DNA of 64,000 bases from Camelimonas lactis (GTDB lineage: Bacteria; Pseudomonadota; Alphaproteobacteria; Rhizobiales; Beijerinckiaceae). The stretch's first letter is position 1, and every line of letters begins with the position of its first letter. Shown piece after piece: positions 56,502 through 64,000 of this stretch. The notes under the pieces are model-generated. The model had not been told where the DNA came from. It did no database searches and worked only from the letters and a program-made list of their open reading frames with translations. The DNA is taken from NCBI RefSeq assembly GCF_004342915.1, contig NZ_SLWL01000004.1, positions 124,001 through 188,000 on the forward strand, read 5' to 3'. The position numbers and the translations under genes were made by a program.

Positions 56502-57272
56502 TCAGCGAACCCTGGTGAACATGCGATCCCAGCGCACGCTCCACGGCCATTTCCAGAACTGCCAGGCGGCCGAATCTTCCTTCACCGAGAAGAAAATCAG
56601 CTCGGCGCGCCCGATGAAATTCTCGAACGGCACATAGCCGACGCTCGATTCATCGCGGCTGTCGGTGGAGTTGTCGCGGTTGTCGCCCATCATGAAGTAA
56701 TGACCGGGGGGCACGGTGTAGACATAGGTGTTGTCCCAGTAGCCCTTGTCGCCGTCACGCTCGATCACCCGGTGCTTCACGCCGCCCGGCAGCGTCTCGA
56801 TATATTGCGGCACAGGAACCATCCGCCCCCAGGAGTCCGGGGTGACGTAATCCTCAATGCGCTGGCGCTCGACCATCTGGTCATTGATGTACAGCCGCCC
56901 GTCGCGCATCTGGACGCGATCGCCCGGCAGGCCAATGACGCGCTTGATGTAATCGGTGGAATTGTCCTTTGGCAGCTTGAACACCGCCACATCGCCGCGC
57001 TTCGGCTCCGAGGCGAGGATGCGGCCATTGAACACCGGCGGGCTGAACGGAATGGAGTATTTCGAATAGCCGTAGGAATATTTCGACACGAACAGGTAAT
57101 CGCCGATCAGCAGCGTCGGGATCAGCGAGCCCGAGGGAATGTTGAACGGCTGGAACAGCAGGGTGCGCACGACGACCGCGATGAGCAGCGCCTGGACAAT
57201 GACCTTGACGGTTTCGTAGAGGCCGCCGTCTTTCGACGGCTTCTCCCGGTTTTCAACATCCGTGCGCGCCAT
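56502..57272 (-). CDS. lepB: Signal peptidase I
   Basis: 256 residues. Inner-membrane Ser-Lys protease that removes Sec signal peptides. One N-terminal transmembrane helix (VIVQALLIAVVVRTLLF), nucleophile Ser in NIPSGSLIPTLL, catalytic Lys in YIKRVIGLPGDRV and the GDNRDNSTDSR box. AAGG precedes the ATG. The upstream 467-bp leader contains a long inverted repeat. Confidence 0.97.
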   Translation of the reverse strand: MARTDVENREKPSKDGGLYETVKVIVQALLIAVVVRTLLFQPFNIPSGSLIPTLLIGDYLFVSKYSYGYSKYSIPFSPPVFNGRILASEPKRGDVAVFKLPKDNSTDYIKRVIGLPGDRVQMRDGRLYINDQMVERQRIEDYVTPDSWGRMVPVPQYIETLPGGVKHRVIERDGDKGYWDNTYVYTVPPGHYFMMGDNRDNSTDSRDESSVGYVPFENFIGRAELIFFSVKEDSAAWQFWKWPWSVRWDRMFTRVR

Positions 57273-57739
57273 GCACCGGCCTTCCGTGGCCGGTCACGGC
57301 CTGACCGGCGAAATGGGTTTCAGATGAAGCGCCGGCCCTGAAGCTGGCGTTCGGGCATGTTGCGGTTGCACGACGCCGGGCCCCGGTTTCGGAACCAGAT
57401 GTCGCGCAACCGCAACATGCGCGTCGCGGGACCAGCCGATCGCGCCGATCGCGCCCGCCCCCGCCGCGCGCCATGGATACTCCAAGGCGCAGCCCGGCTC
57501 AATCGCGCTCGCGGGCCGCGCAGCAACTGGCGTACAGGTCCGGGCGCAAGCGAATATGCCCTCCAGCGACCTTTCCAGGACATGCGCCGGGGTGGTCGCC
57601 GGCAGGCAGCCGGAAACTATGCAACCGTTCTATCGCCCCGGATTGCGGCGCGAACGGGGCCATGCCCCCCCGCAAACTGGCGCAGGCGCCAATCTCCGCG
57701 CAAGCGCCGTTTAACCTTGTCAGCCCTGCGAAGTCCGCG
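57273..57739. other. acpS-lepB spacer containing a long inverted repeat
   Basis: 467 bp, no gene supported. Holds the 15-bp inverted repeat at 57355-57420, close to the lepB start. The remainder is unremarkable GC-rich sequence. Confidence 0.6.
57355..57420 (-). promoter_or_regulatory. Long hairpin in the lepB leader
   Basis: GCATGTTGCGGTTGC (57355-57369) and its exact complement (57406-57420) flank 36 bases that themselves contain GGTT-TCGG-AACC. The structure would lie 83 bases upstream of lepB on its transcript. Function unknown. Confidence 0.55.
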
Positions 57740-58162
57740 TCAGGCCAGCCGCTGCCCATGGGGCGCCACAGGAAGCGCTTCGATGATGACAAACGCCTGG
57801 GCCACCGGTGGATCATCGGTGAGCGAAACATGGATCACCGGCTGCATGCCCGGCGGAATCATCGCGTTCAGGCGCGCGAGGGCGCCGCCGGTGAGACGCA
57901 TGGTGGGCCGCCCGCCAGGCAGGTTGACCACCTCCATGTCGCGCCAGAAGACGCCGAGGCGCAGGCCCGTTCCCAGCGCCTTGGAGCAGGCCTCCTTGGC
58001 GGCGAAACGCCGGGCATACGACGCCGCCCGCGCGGCGCGGCGATCACTTTTCACCCGCTCGCCCTCCGTGAAGACGCGGTGGGTGAACCGGTCGCCGAAC
58101 CGGTTCAGGGACTTTTGTATACGATTGATATCGCAAAGATCCGAGCCAATGCCGACGATCAT
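57740..58162 (-). CDS. acpS: Holo-ACP synthase
   Basis: 140 residues. Transfers phosphopantetheine from CoA to acyl carrier protein. [14 protein letters not shown] at the start (Asp ligand) and [14 protein letters not shown] (Glu/Lys) are the AcpS motifs; the C-terminus [20 protein letters not shown] is typical. Upstream of lepB in the pdxJ-acpS-lepB order, with an aquaporin gene inserted between pdxJ and acpS. Confidence 0.96.
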   Translation of the reverse strand: MIVGIGSDLCDINRIQKSLNRFGDRFTHRVFTEGERVKSDRRAARAASYARRFAAKEACSKALGTGLRLGVFWRDMEVVNLPGGRPTMRLTGGALARLNAMIPPGMQPVIHVSLTDDPPVAQAFVIIEALPVAPHGQRLA

Positions 58163-58274
58163 CCTGCCCTCTCCCCTGGCGGCGTTCCGCCAGGCCGTGA
58201 CGCCGCGCGCCTGATCTGCGGCCTCCCGATCCTGACCAGCCAGTTACGGCATAAGCGGGCCAGAACCAAGACAA

Positions 58275-58299
58275 ACGGCGCCAGCCAGGCTGGCGCCGT
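58275..58299 (-). terminator. Hairpin after the aquaporin gene
   Basis: ACGGCGCCAGCC and GGCTGGCGCCGT, 12-bp arms around a single base (in practice 10 bp with a small loop), followed on the minus strand by TTTGTCTTG. Likely a terminator for the aquaporin transcript. Confidence 0.6.
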
Positions 58300-58411
58300 C
58301 CATGCCCGGAGGACTGGAAGTCCGGCGGCGTCGCCCCGCGGACGGGGCGGGCGCAGGAGTCTCCGTGAAAACGCCGGACTGACCGGAGCCGGGAATATCC
58401 CCGACCGGCGC

Positions 58412-59113
58412 TTACGCGTTCTGGCCCGCCCGCGAAATCACGCCGGCGATCAGTCCGCCCACCAGGGGCGCCACGATGAACAGCCAGACCTGGGACATCG
58501 CCTTGCCGCCCACGAACAGCGCCGGGGCGAGGCTGCGGACCGGGTTAACCGAGACGCCGGTCACATTGACGAAGACAACGTGGATGACGAAGAGGGTGAG
58601 CCCGATCACCAGGCCGGCGATGGCGACGTTCACAGCCGGCTTCGTGACCTGCAGGATCAGGTAGACGAAGATGAAGGTGATCAGCACTTCCACGAGCGCC
58701 GCCGCCGTGAGGCCATAGCCGGCGCCATACCCTTCGCCCCAGCCGTTCTGGCCAAGGCCGGACGCGGCGACGTCATAGCCGCCAACCTTGTCCATCAGGA
58801 TCGCGTACAGCACGGCCGCGGCAATGACGCCGCCGACAAGCTGTCCGATGACATATCCCACCGCGTCGCCGAAGCCGATGCGACCAGCGCAAAGGAAACC
58901 CAGCGTCACCGCCGGATTGATGTGACAGCCAGAAATACCGCCAATCGAATAGGCGGCCACCATCAGGCCGATGCCGAAGGCGAAGGCGATGCCCAGCAGG
59001 CTCATCGCCGTGCCGGCCCCCGTACCCGTGGCGAGCACAACCGCGCCGCAGCCGAAGAAAACAAGCAACGCCGTGCCATATGCCTCTGCGATATACTTCT
59101 TCACGCCATCCAT
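58412..59113 (-). CDS. aqpZ: Aquaporin/MIP family channel, AqpZ-like
   Basis: 233 residues, six transmembrane helices and two half-helices. The first NPA box is normal (CHINPAVTLGF). The second reads SVNPVRSLAPALF: NPV instead of NPA, with the pore Arg kept. The selectivity-filter His of AqpZ appears conserved (FVIHVVFVNVTG). Water transport is therefore likely, with possible changes in selectivity. ATG 59113 is chosen; a longer frame adds a Cys/Arg leader. Confidence 0.92.
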   Translation of the reverse strand: MDGVKKYIAEAYGTALLVFFGCGAVVLATGTGAGTAMSLLGIAFAFGIGLMVAAYSIGGISGCHINPAVTLGFLCAGRIGFGDAVGYVIGQLVGGVIAAAVLYAILMDKVGGYDVAASGLGQNGWGEGYGAGYGLTAAALVEVLITFIFVYLILQVTKPAVNVAIAGLVIGLTLFVIHVVFVNVTGVSVNPVRSLAPALFVGGKAMSQVWLFIVAPLVGGLIAGVISRAGQNA

Positions 59114-59816
59114 AGGACTACCCCCATGCAAGCGGCCATCCCGGCCGCACACTCACGGTCACCGCACAGCGCGCCGCGACCGGTCTGTTCACCGCCCTGG
59201 GATGCGAACCGCCGCCAGCAGGCTCTCATGGCCTTTCTGGCCGTGAACCATGGTGCGCGGCGGCTCCCCTCCGGGAAGAGGCTGCTTGTGCGGACGCCGC
59301 CAGGCAAACCGCCTGGCCGCCCGTTCTGGATGCGCCATGGCGCAGTTGGCCAAAAACGTCCCGCGCCGGGCGGCGGCGCGGGCCCGTTTTCAGTAACGGG
59401 TTCCTTTGTAACTGATTCAATTCTTGTCAGGTATCAATCTTTTGAGAACTGTTATTTATCTGGCGCTGCAAAAGCGTCAGTCACCAGGCAATACGCTGCC
59501 GAAGAGGGCCTGCGCGACCATGTGATGCGCATGACAACAGAATTATTAAATAATGAATCCAGCGCTTTACGGCGAAGCTTCCGGCGCCGTCGCCAGGACC
59601 GTTGCGCGGCCAGCGCAGGCGCTCCCGTTGACCGCCCCAGAGCGCGCGCCGGCGCCCTTGCCATTTGCCCGGAAGCTTCCCGATGAAAAGGCGCGCATCC
59701 GGGGACCCGCGCCCGCGCCAACCCGACGCGGGCGTGCCCCCGGCTGCGAAGGCCTGGCTGCGAAAACCTGGCTGGGAAAACCTGACTGGGAAAACCTGGC
59801 TGGCGAACGGCCGCTC
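59114..59816. other. Long spacer between aquaporin and pdxJ
   Basis: 703 bp without a supported gene. An AT-rich stretch at about 59395-59470 and another at 59540-59565 look like promoter DNA for the aquaporin. A 14-bp tandem repeat (59742-59810) lies just beyond the pdxJ stop. Confidence 0.6.
59742..59810. repeat. 14-bp tandem repeat downstream of pdxJ
   Basis: Four to five imperfect units of CCTGGCTGGGAAAA; the A4 blocks recur at 59763, 59777 and 59791. The period is not a multiple of three, arguing against coding. Confidence 0.85.
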
Positions 59817-60614
59817 TCAACCCGCCCCGGGCGCGCCCTGCTCTGCCCGCGCCGCGAGAATGACAGCGCGCATGCGGGCCACGGCGGCTTCAAGGCCGGT
59901 AAAAATGGCCTCGCCAACAAGAAAATGGCCGATGTTGAACTCGACGATCTCAGGTATCCGCGCGACGGGAACGACGGACTCAAAGTTGAGGCCGTGACCG
60001 GCATGGATTTCGAGGCCGAGATCGCGCCCGAGCGCCGCCGCCATTTCAATACGGCGCAGCTCCGCCCGCGCCGCTTCCACGGCGCGCCCGTCATGCCGGT
60101 CGCAGTAGGCGCCGGTGTGCAGCTCAACCACCGGCGCGCCCAGCTCCGCCGCCATGCGCATGACCGCCGGATCGGCTTCCACGAACAGCGACACGCGGAT
60201 GCCGGCGGCCGACAGCTCGCCGATCATCGGCTTCAGTTCATCCCTGCGGCCGATGATGTCGAGCCCCCCTTCCGTGGTGCGCTCCTCGCGCCGCTCCGGC
60301 ACGAGGCAGACAGCGTGCGGCTGCACCTTGAGGGCGATATCCACCATCTCCCGGGTGGCTCCCGCTTCAAAATTGAGCGGGACCATGAGCTCCTGCTTCA
60401 GGCGCGCAATGTCGCCGTCGCGGATATGGCGCCTGTCCTCACGCAGATGCGCCGTAATGCCGTCCGCCCCGGCGGCGACCGCCAGGTGGGCGGCGCGGAC
60501 GGGATCGGGCGCGGCGCCGCCGCGGGCGTTGCGCACGGTGGCCACGTGATCAATGTTTACTCCCAGACGCGGCGTCGTCGCGCGCGTTCTGGCCGTGGGC
60601 GTCGCCAGATCCAT
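59817..60614 (-). CDS. pdxJ: Pyridoxine 5'-phosphate synthase
   Basis: 265 residues. Forms pyridoxine phosphate from 1-deoxyxylulose-5-phosphate and aminoacetone phosphate. [28 protein letters not shown], the Glu/His motif LNFEAGA, and IHAGHGLNF are diagnostic of the TIM barrel. GGAG six bases before ATG 60614 fixes the start. About 20 N-terminal residues ([14 protein letters not shown]) precede the core. Confidence 0.97.
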   Translation of the reverse strand: MDLATPTARTRATTPRLGVNIDHVATVRNARGGAAPDPVRAAHLAVAAGADGITAHLREDRRHIRDGDIARLKQELMVPLNFEAGATREMVDIALKVQPHAVCLVPERREERTTEGGLDIIGRRDELKPMIGELSAAGIRVSLFVEADPAVMRMAAELGAPVVELHTGAYCDRHDGRAVEAARAELRRIEMAAALGRDLGLEIHAGHGLNFESVVPVARIPEIVEFNIGHFLVGEAIFTGLEAAVARMRAVILAARAEQGAPGAG

Positions 60615-61097
60615 CTTTATCTCCCCATGATGTCCAGCCGCGATCCCCCATCCGGCTGAAGAACCGGCGCCGGATGATCGCCAGCGCGCCGAAGCATCGC
60701 GGCCAGGCGCTTCGCCGGGATGCGCCCGCTGTCCGGTGTTGCACAACTGGCGACGCGGAGCCATGCCGAAACCACCGCATGGGCTACGACGCGCGCCGGC
60801 GCCGCGCAGCAAGGCCGCGCGGATGCGGCGAAACCGGCCGGCGCATCAAGAATCGGGTTGCCGTGCGCCCCTGATCTGCCCCAGTCTGGCCGGAAAGCGA
60901 AGCAGACCGGCCGGATGAACCAGCCAGGCCCCGACTGCGCCCGGCGTGGCGTGGCCCGCGGGCTTCCTGCTTGCATTTCTGGCGACGCCTGCTCCGGGCC
61001 TGCGGGACCTGAGCCGGCCCGCCGCGAACAACGCCAGGGGCCGCCCGGGGTCATGATCCGGGTGGGAGGAAATGACCGGACGGATGGAGACGGCAGC
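60615..61097. other. Divergent spacer pdxJ / dienelactone hydrolase
   Basis: 483 bp with no supported gene, terminator or clear operator. In-frame extension of the hydrolase into it lacks homology. Confidence 0.6.
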
Positions 61098-61793
61098 ATG
61101 AGCAGCGCGCCCGAGGGGATGGTTGTCACTCTTGAAGCAGGGGACGGGTTTATATTTTCCGCCTACCGCGTCGAGCCACGCCGTGAACCGCGCGGCGGCG
61201 TGGTCATCCTTCAGGAGATTTTCGGGGTCAATCCCCACATCCGCAAGGTCGCCGACACCTACGCCCGGGCCGGCTACCTCGCCATCGCGCCGGCCCTGTA
61301 CGATCGCGTCGCGCCCGGCGCCGAACTGGGCTATTCCCCGGCGGACATGCAAAAAGGGCTGGAGCTTCGCGCCCGGTGCGATCTGGCCGCGACCATGAAT
61401 GACATCCAGGCCGCCATTGATGACGCCGCCTGGGCGGGCAAGGTGGCCGTCGTCGGTTACTGCTGGGGCGGCCAGCTTGCCTGGCGGGCGGCTCATGCGG
61501 CGAGCGACCTCTCGGCGGCCGTCATGTATTATGGCGGCGGCGTCGACGCCCTTGGCGATCTGACGCCGCAGTGCCCGGTTCTCGGCCATTTCGGCGAACG
61601 CGACGCGCATATCCCGGTCGACCGGGTGTTGCCGCTTCAAACCCGCTACGCCCATCTGGTCAACATCAAGATCTATCCGGCCGATCACGGCTTTAACTGC
61701 GAGGCGCGCGCCAGTTACGACGCGGACGCGGCGCAGCTGGCCCAGCAACGCACCCTGGCGTTTCTGGACAAACACCTGGCCGACGACGCCTGA
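61098..61793 (+). CDS. Dienelactone hydrolase family protein
   Basis: 231-residue alpha/beta hydrolase. The nucleophile is a Cys in VGYCWGGQ, the Asp in HFGERDAHIP and the His in YPADHGFNCE, the Cys-Asp-His triad of carboxymethylenebutenolidase. In the family it opens dienelactone in chlorocatechol degradation, but many homologues have other substrates, and no catechol genes are nearby. GGAG eight bases before ATG 61098. Confidence 0.93.
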   Translation: MSSAPEGMVVTLEAGDGFIFSAYRVEPRREPRGGVVILQEIFGVNPHIRKVADTYARAGYLAIAPALYDRVAPGAELGYSPADMQKGLELRARCDLAATMNDIQAAIDDAAWAGKVAVVGYCWGGQLAWRAAHAASDLSAAVMYYGGGVDALGDLTPQCPVLGHFGERDAHIPVDRVLPLQTRYAHLVNIKIYPADHGFNCEARASYDADAAQLAQQRTLAFLDKHLADDA

Positions 61794-61939
61794 GCGATCC
61801 GCGCTGTCAAACACAGGTTCGCAGGCGCGGATTTGGAGGCCCGGTTTTGCGGGCGCGGGTTTGCAGGCGGATGCCGGGGCAGATGCCTGCGACGCGCCGC
61901 GTCATCTTGCGCCGGAAACAATGCGCCAATGCGGGAAAA

Positions 61940-63184
61940 TCAGTCCAGAACCGCCCCGGCCGGCCAGCCATTGACGTCGCGCGGCTCCCCGGAGGCGGAC
62001 GGGCGCCCGGGGCCGTCGCCGATGGTGCGACGCCCCGCTTCCTGACGGGTGGCCCGGTAGATGGCGAATGCATCCGCTGTGGCGTCGCGGGTTTCTTCCA
62101 TGGCGCCCTCAGCGGCCAGAATCATCGCCCGCAGGTCATAACCGACCTCCGATGAACTGACGAGGCTAACGCGGGCGCGCAGGGCGTCCCACCGCGCCGC
62201 CGCAGCGGTGTGCGCCCCGGCGCCGGCGCTCTCGCGCAGCACCTGCTGGACCAGCGGCAACGCGTCATCCGGCTCAATATTGGGCATCAGCACCGCGAAG
62301 GCGCCAGGCCTGATCCTGGCGACGATGTCCGTCACGCGCGACAGCGCGATCAGCCGGTCATGAACCAGACGGATCCGGCTTTCCACCCCACCATCCCCGC
62401 CGGTACGCTCCAGCTGCACGGCGACAAACGTCACGGGCGCCCGCACCTTGAGCTGCCCGGCGACCAGCCTCGCCGCCTGCCCCAGAAACGCGCCGAGATT
62501 GAGAGCGCCGGTTTGTGGATCAAGGGCGGCGAGCACGTCGCGGGCGCGCTGCTGCCGTTCGCGCGTCATGCCAAGCGCCAGCGCCGCGCCAGTGGAAATC
62601 GCAATGGTGGCGGCCAGCGTCAGCCACACGCCGATGGGCAGGGACGCGTCCGCGCCGCCGGCGGCCGGCCCCATGTCCGGAAACACCAGGAGAAGAATAC
62701 AGCAGGTGGCCACGCCCAGCGCGATGGCCAACGGCTTGCGCGATGGCAGCGCTTCGCTGCGCCCGCGCCAGATCTCGCGTAGCGCGAGAAGCAGGAACAG
62801 CGCGAACAGCAGCACGATCGACGCCATCAGCACCCCGGCGTCAACCTCGCCCCCGGCCATCGCCGCGCCGCCCAGCCACAGCAAGGCGACGCACCCGGCC
62901 GGCGCCAGCACGGATGAACGCCCCTCAAAGGCCCGCGCGGCCTGCCAGACAAGTCCAAACGCGAAAATCGCCGCCGCGCCGCCGGCCAGCCCGGCCAGCC
63001 AGGGACCGCCAAACGCCATCCAGACGGCGAGGGACGCGCCGGTCGTCATGCCGGCGAACGCCGCGGCCCACCACATGAGCGTGACGACGCGCCGGTCCAT
63101 CAGCCAGAGCCCAAGCAGAAACACGCCTTGCGTGCAGGCGATCACTGCGCTGACACTGATAATGGTGGTGAATTGCAGCCCCAC
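61940..63184 (-). CDS. Membrane protein with degenerate GGDEF domain
   Basis: 414 residues. About seven transmembrane helices fill residues 5-206. The rest has the outline of a GGDEF domain: DPQTGALNLGAFLGQA (222-237, the usual DxLTGLxNRxxF), VTFVAVQLE, and IVARIRPGAFAVLMP, where RPGAF (292-296) replaces GG[DE]EF and the metal-binding Asp after strand 1 is lost. It cannot be an ordinary diguanylate cyclase; a sensor or c-di-GMP/GTP-binding role is possible. Starts at GTG 63184, six bases after AGGGG. Confidence 0.8.
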   Translation of the reverse strand: MGLQFTTIISVSAVIACTQGVFLLGLWLMDRRVVTLMWWAAAFAGMTTGASLAVWMAFGGPWLAGLAGGAAAIFAFGLVWQAARAFEGRSSVLAPAGCVALLWLGGAAMAGGEVDAGVLMASIVLLFALFLLLALREIWRGRSEALPSRKPLAIALGVATCCILLLVFPDMGPAAGGADASLPIGVWLTLAATIAISTGAALALGMTRERQQRARDVLAALDPQTGALNLGAFLGQAARLVAGQLKVRAPVTFVAVQLERTGGDGGVESRIRLVHDRLIALSRVTDIVARIRPGAFAVLMPNIEPDDALPLVQQVLRESAGAGAHTAAAARWDALRARVSLVSSSEVGYDLRAMILAAEGAMEETRDATADAFAIYRATRQEAGRRTIGDGPGRPSASGEPRDVNGWPAGAVLD

Positions 63185-63668
63185 GGGGTTCCCCTGAATG
63201 CAAACCGTGTCTCCAGGTTCACCAATGTGTTACCACACCTTGTCCCACAGAAAAACCACGAAACCTGCCAGGTCATACCAGTTTTATTGCCAATTCGGCC
63301 TACATGAGCCCGGTTGTCCGCAGTTTCCGCCGCCTGCTGTCGCGTCACCGGCAAACAGCCCAGGAATTACGCCGGGAAACATGCCTTTTGCAATCAGCAG
63401 TTGCACGCGGCGGTCCCAGGTCGATCGTAGGCCGCCGCATGGGCTGCTTGCCTTCCGGCGATGGATGGGATAACTGGGCCGCTTCACGCATCGGCCCTGG
63501 CCGGAAGCTGAACGGACGCCCGCGTCTCCCGCCAGGGAGCATGCGGGGAGCCAGCCGGTTCATGTCCCGTGTTTCCGCCTTCGAACCCATGTTTCGGGCC
63601 TTGCACAACGAGGCTCGGAGGGCTTGGCGCCCGGGCGATGCGGAATTCGAGAGAAGAGGCCCGGTTTT
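63185..63668. other. Divergent region upstream of rpsF
   Basis: 484 bp between the GGDEF-like gene and rpsF; expected to hold the ribosomal-protein operon promoter and its leader. An AT-richer part lies at 63235-63300. No terminator or gene was recognised. Confidence 0.55.
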
Positions 63669-64000
63669 ATGCCGCTTTATGAACATATCTTCCTGGCGCG
63701 CCAGGATGTCAGCGCCGCGCAGGTCGAAGCGCTGGTCGAGCAGTACAAGGGTGTGATCGAAGCCGCCGGCGGCTCTGTCCGCAAGGTGGAGCCGTGGGGC
63801 GTCAAGTCCCTCGCCTATCGCATCAAGAAGAATCGCAAGGCGCATTTCACGCTCATGAACATCGACGCTCCGCACGCCGCGGTGGCCGAGATGGAGCGTC
63901 AGATGGGCATCAGCGAGGACATCCTCCGCTTCATGACCATCCGCGTCGAAGCGCACGAGGAAGGCCCGTCCGCCATGATGCAGAAGCGCGACCGCGACGA
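63669..64000 (+). CDS. rpsF: 30S ribosomal protein S6 (3'-truncated by window)
   Basis: The first 110 codons of S6, which binds S18 on the 30S platform. It begins [42 protein letters not shown] and [11 protein letters not shown] are the family core. The frame runs off the end, where the alphaproteobacterial charged extension begins ([14 protein letters not shown]). AGAGG about nine bases upstream acts as ribosome site. rpsR normally follows. Confidence 0.96.
   Translation, partial: MPLYEHIFLARQDVSAAQVEALVEQYKGVIEAAGGSVRKVEPWGVKSLAYRIKKNRKAHFTLMNIDAPHAAVAEMERQMGISEDILRFMTIRVEAHEEGPSAMMQKRDRD

Noticed and set aside
54236-56518. A 760-codon plus-strand open frame
   Set aside because: Runs antisense through recO, era and rnc; all three are well-supported genes.

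Overview
The window reads as chromosomal DNA of a GC-rich alphaproteobacterium, most likely of the Hyphomicrobiales (Rhizobiales) type. Evidence: a MucR/Ros regulator, a DUF6163 membrane protein, a ubiquinol-cytochrome c chaperone, a K+-independent proton pyrophosphatase, and two typical alphaproteobacterial gene orders (bamE / CBP3 / DUF177-plsX-fabH-ihfA-merR, and pdxJ-acpS-lepB-rnc-era-recO). I see no rRNA, CRISPR array, integrase, transposase or phage structural gene. One tRNA (Pro, anticodon GGG) is present. Genus cannot be fixed from the sequence alone.

Layout. 1-10.4 kb: the 3' part of methylmalonyl-CoA mutase; a cytochrome P450 behind a long, strongly structured leader; an exported 2H-phosphoesterase-like protein divergent from a secreted alkaline phosphatase; a Tat-exported DUF900 hydrolase; the mutase chaperone MeaB; an SDR dehydrogenase; an FkbM methyltransferase. 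10.7-20.1 kb: an accessory-looking stretch with MucR, a proline-rich small protein, a divergent MarR/quinone-reductase pair with two matching operator-like palindromes, a patatin lipoprotein plus Tat-exported amidase, a stand-alone SpoT-type HD hydrolase, a stress protein with a glycine zipper, a PfpI/DJ-1 protein and a thioesterase. About 1 kb downstream of tRNA-Pro lies a degenerate copy of its 3' end.

20.5-38.1 kb, mainly minus strand: envelope lipid and respiratory assembly genes (merR, ihfA, fabH, plsX, DUF177, CBP3, bamE), hppA, then glyA-nrdR-ribD-ribE-ribH-nusB-thiL (riboflavin, thiamine and one-carbon metabolism) and an L,D-transpeptidase. Unusually for this cluster, no ribB/ribA lies between ribE and ribH. 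38.5-45.6 kb: ArsC-like protein, DUF6163, 3-hydroxyisobutyryl-CoA hydrolase, hemB, small membrane proteins, the leucyl/arginyl-transferase bpt and a translationally coupled DUF1624 membrane protein.

45.7-53.6 kb: an acyl-CoA dehydrogenase pair of the PimC/PimD type behind an enoyl-CoA hydratase, a VOC protein, topoisomerase IV parC and an MFS transporter. 53.8-60.6 kb: recO, era, rnc, lepB, acpS, an aquaporin and pdxJ. 61-64 kb: dienelactone hydrolase, a membrane protein with a degenerate GGDEF domain, and the start of rpsF. Taken together, the cell appears to degrade branched-chain or odd-chain acyl-CoAs via methylmalonyl-CoA (mutase, MeaB, hydroxyisobutyryl-CoA hydrolase) and dicarboxylic or branched acyl-CoAs via the dehydrogenase pair. 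The strongest candidates for undescribed biology are the P450 leader RNA, the exported 2H-like protein beside alkaline phosphatase, and the inactive-looking GGDEF sensor.
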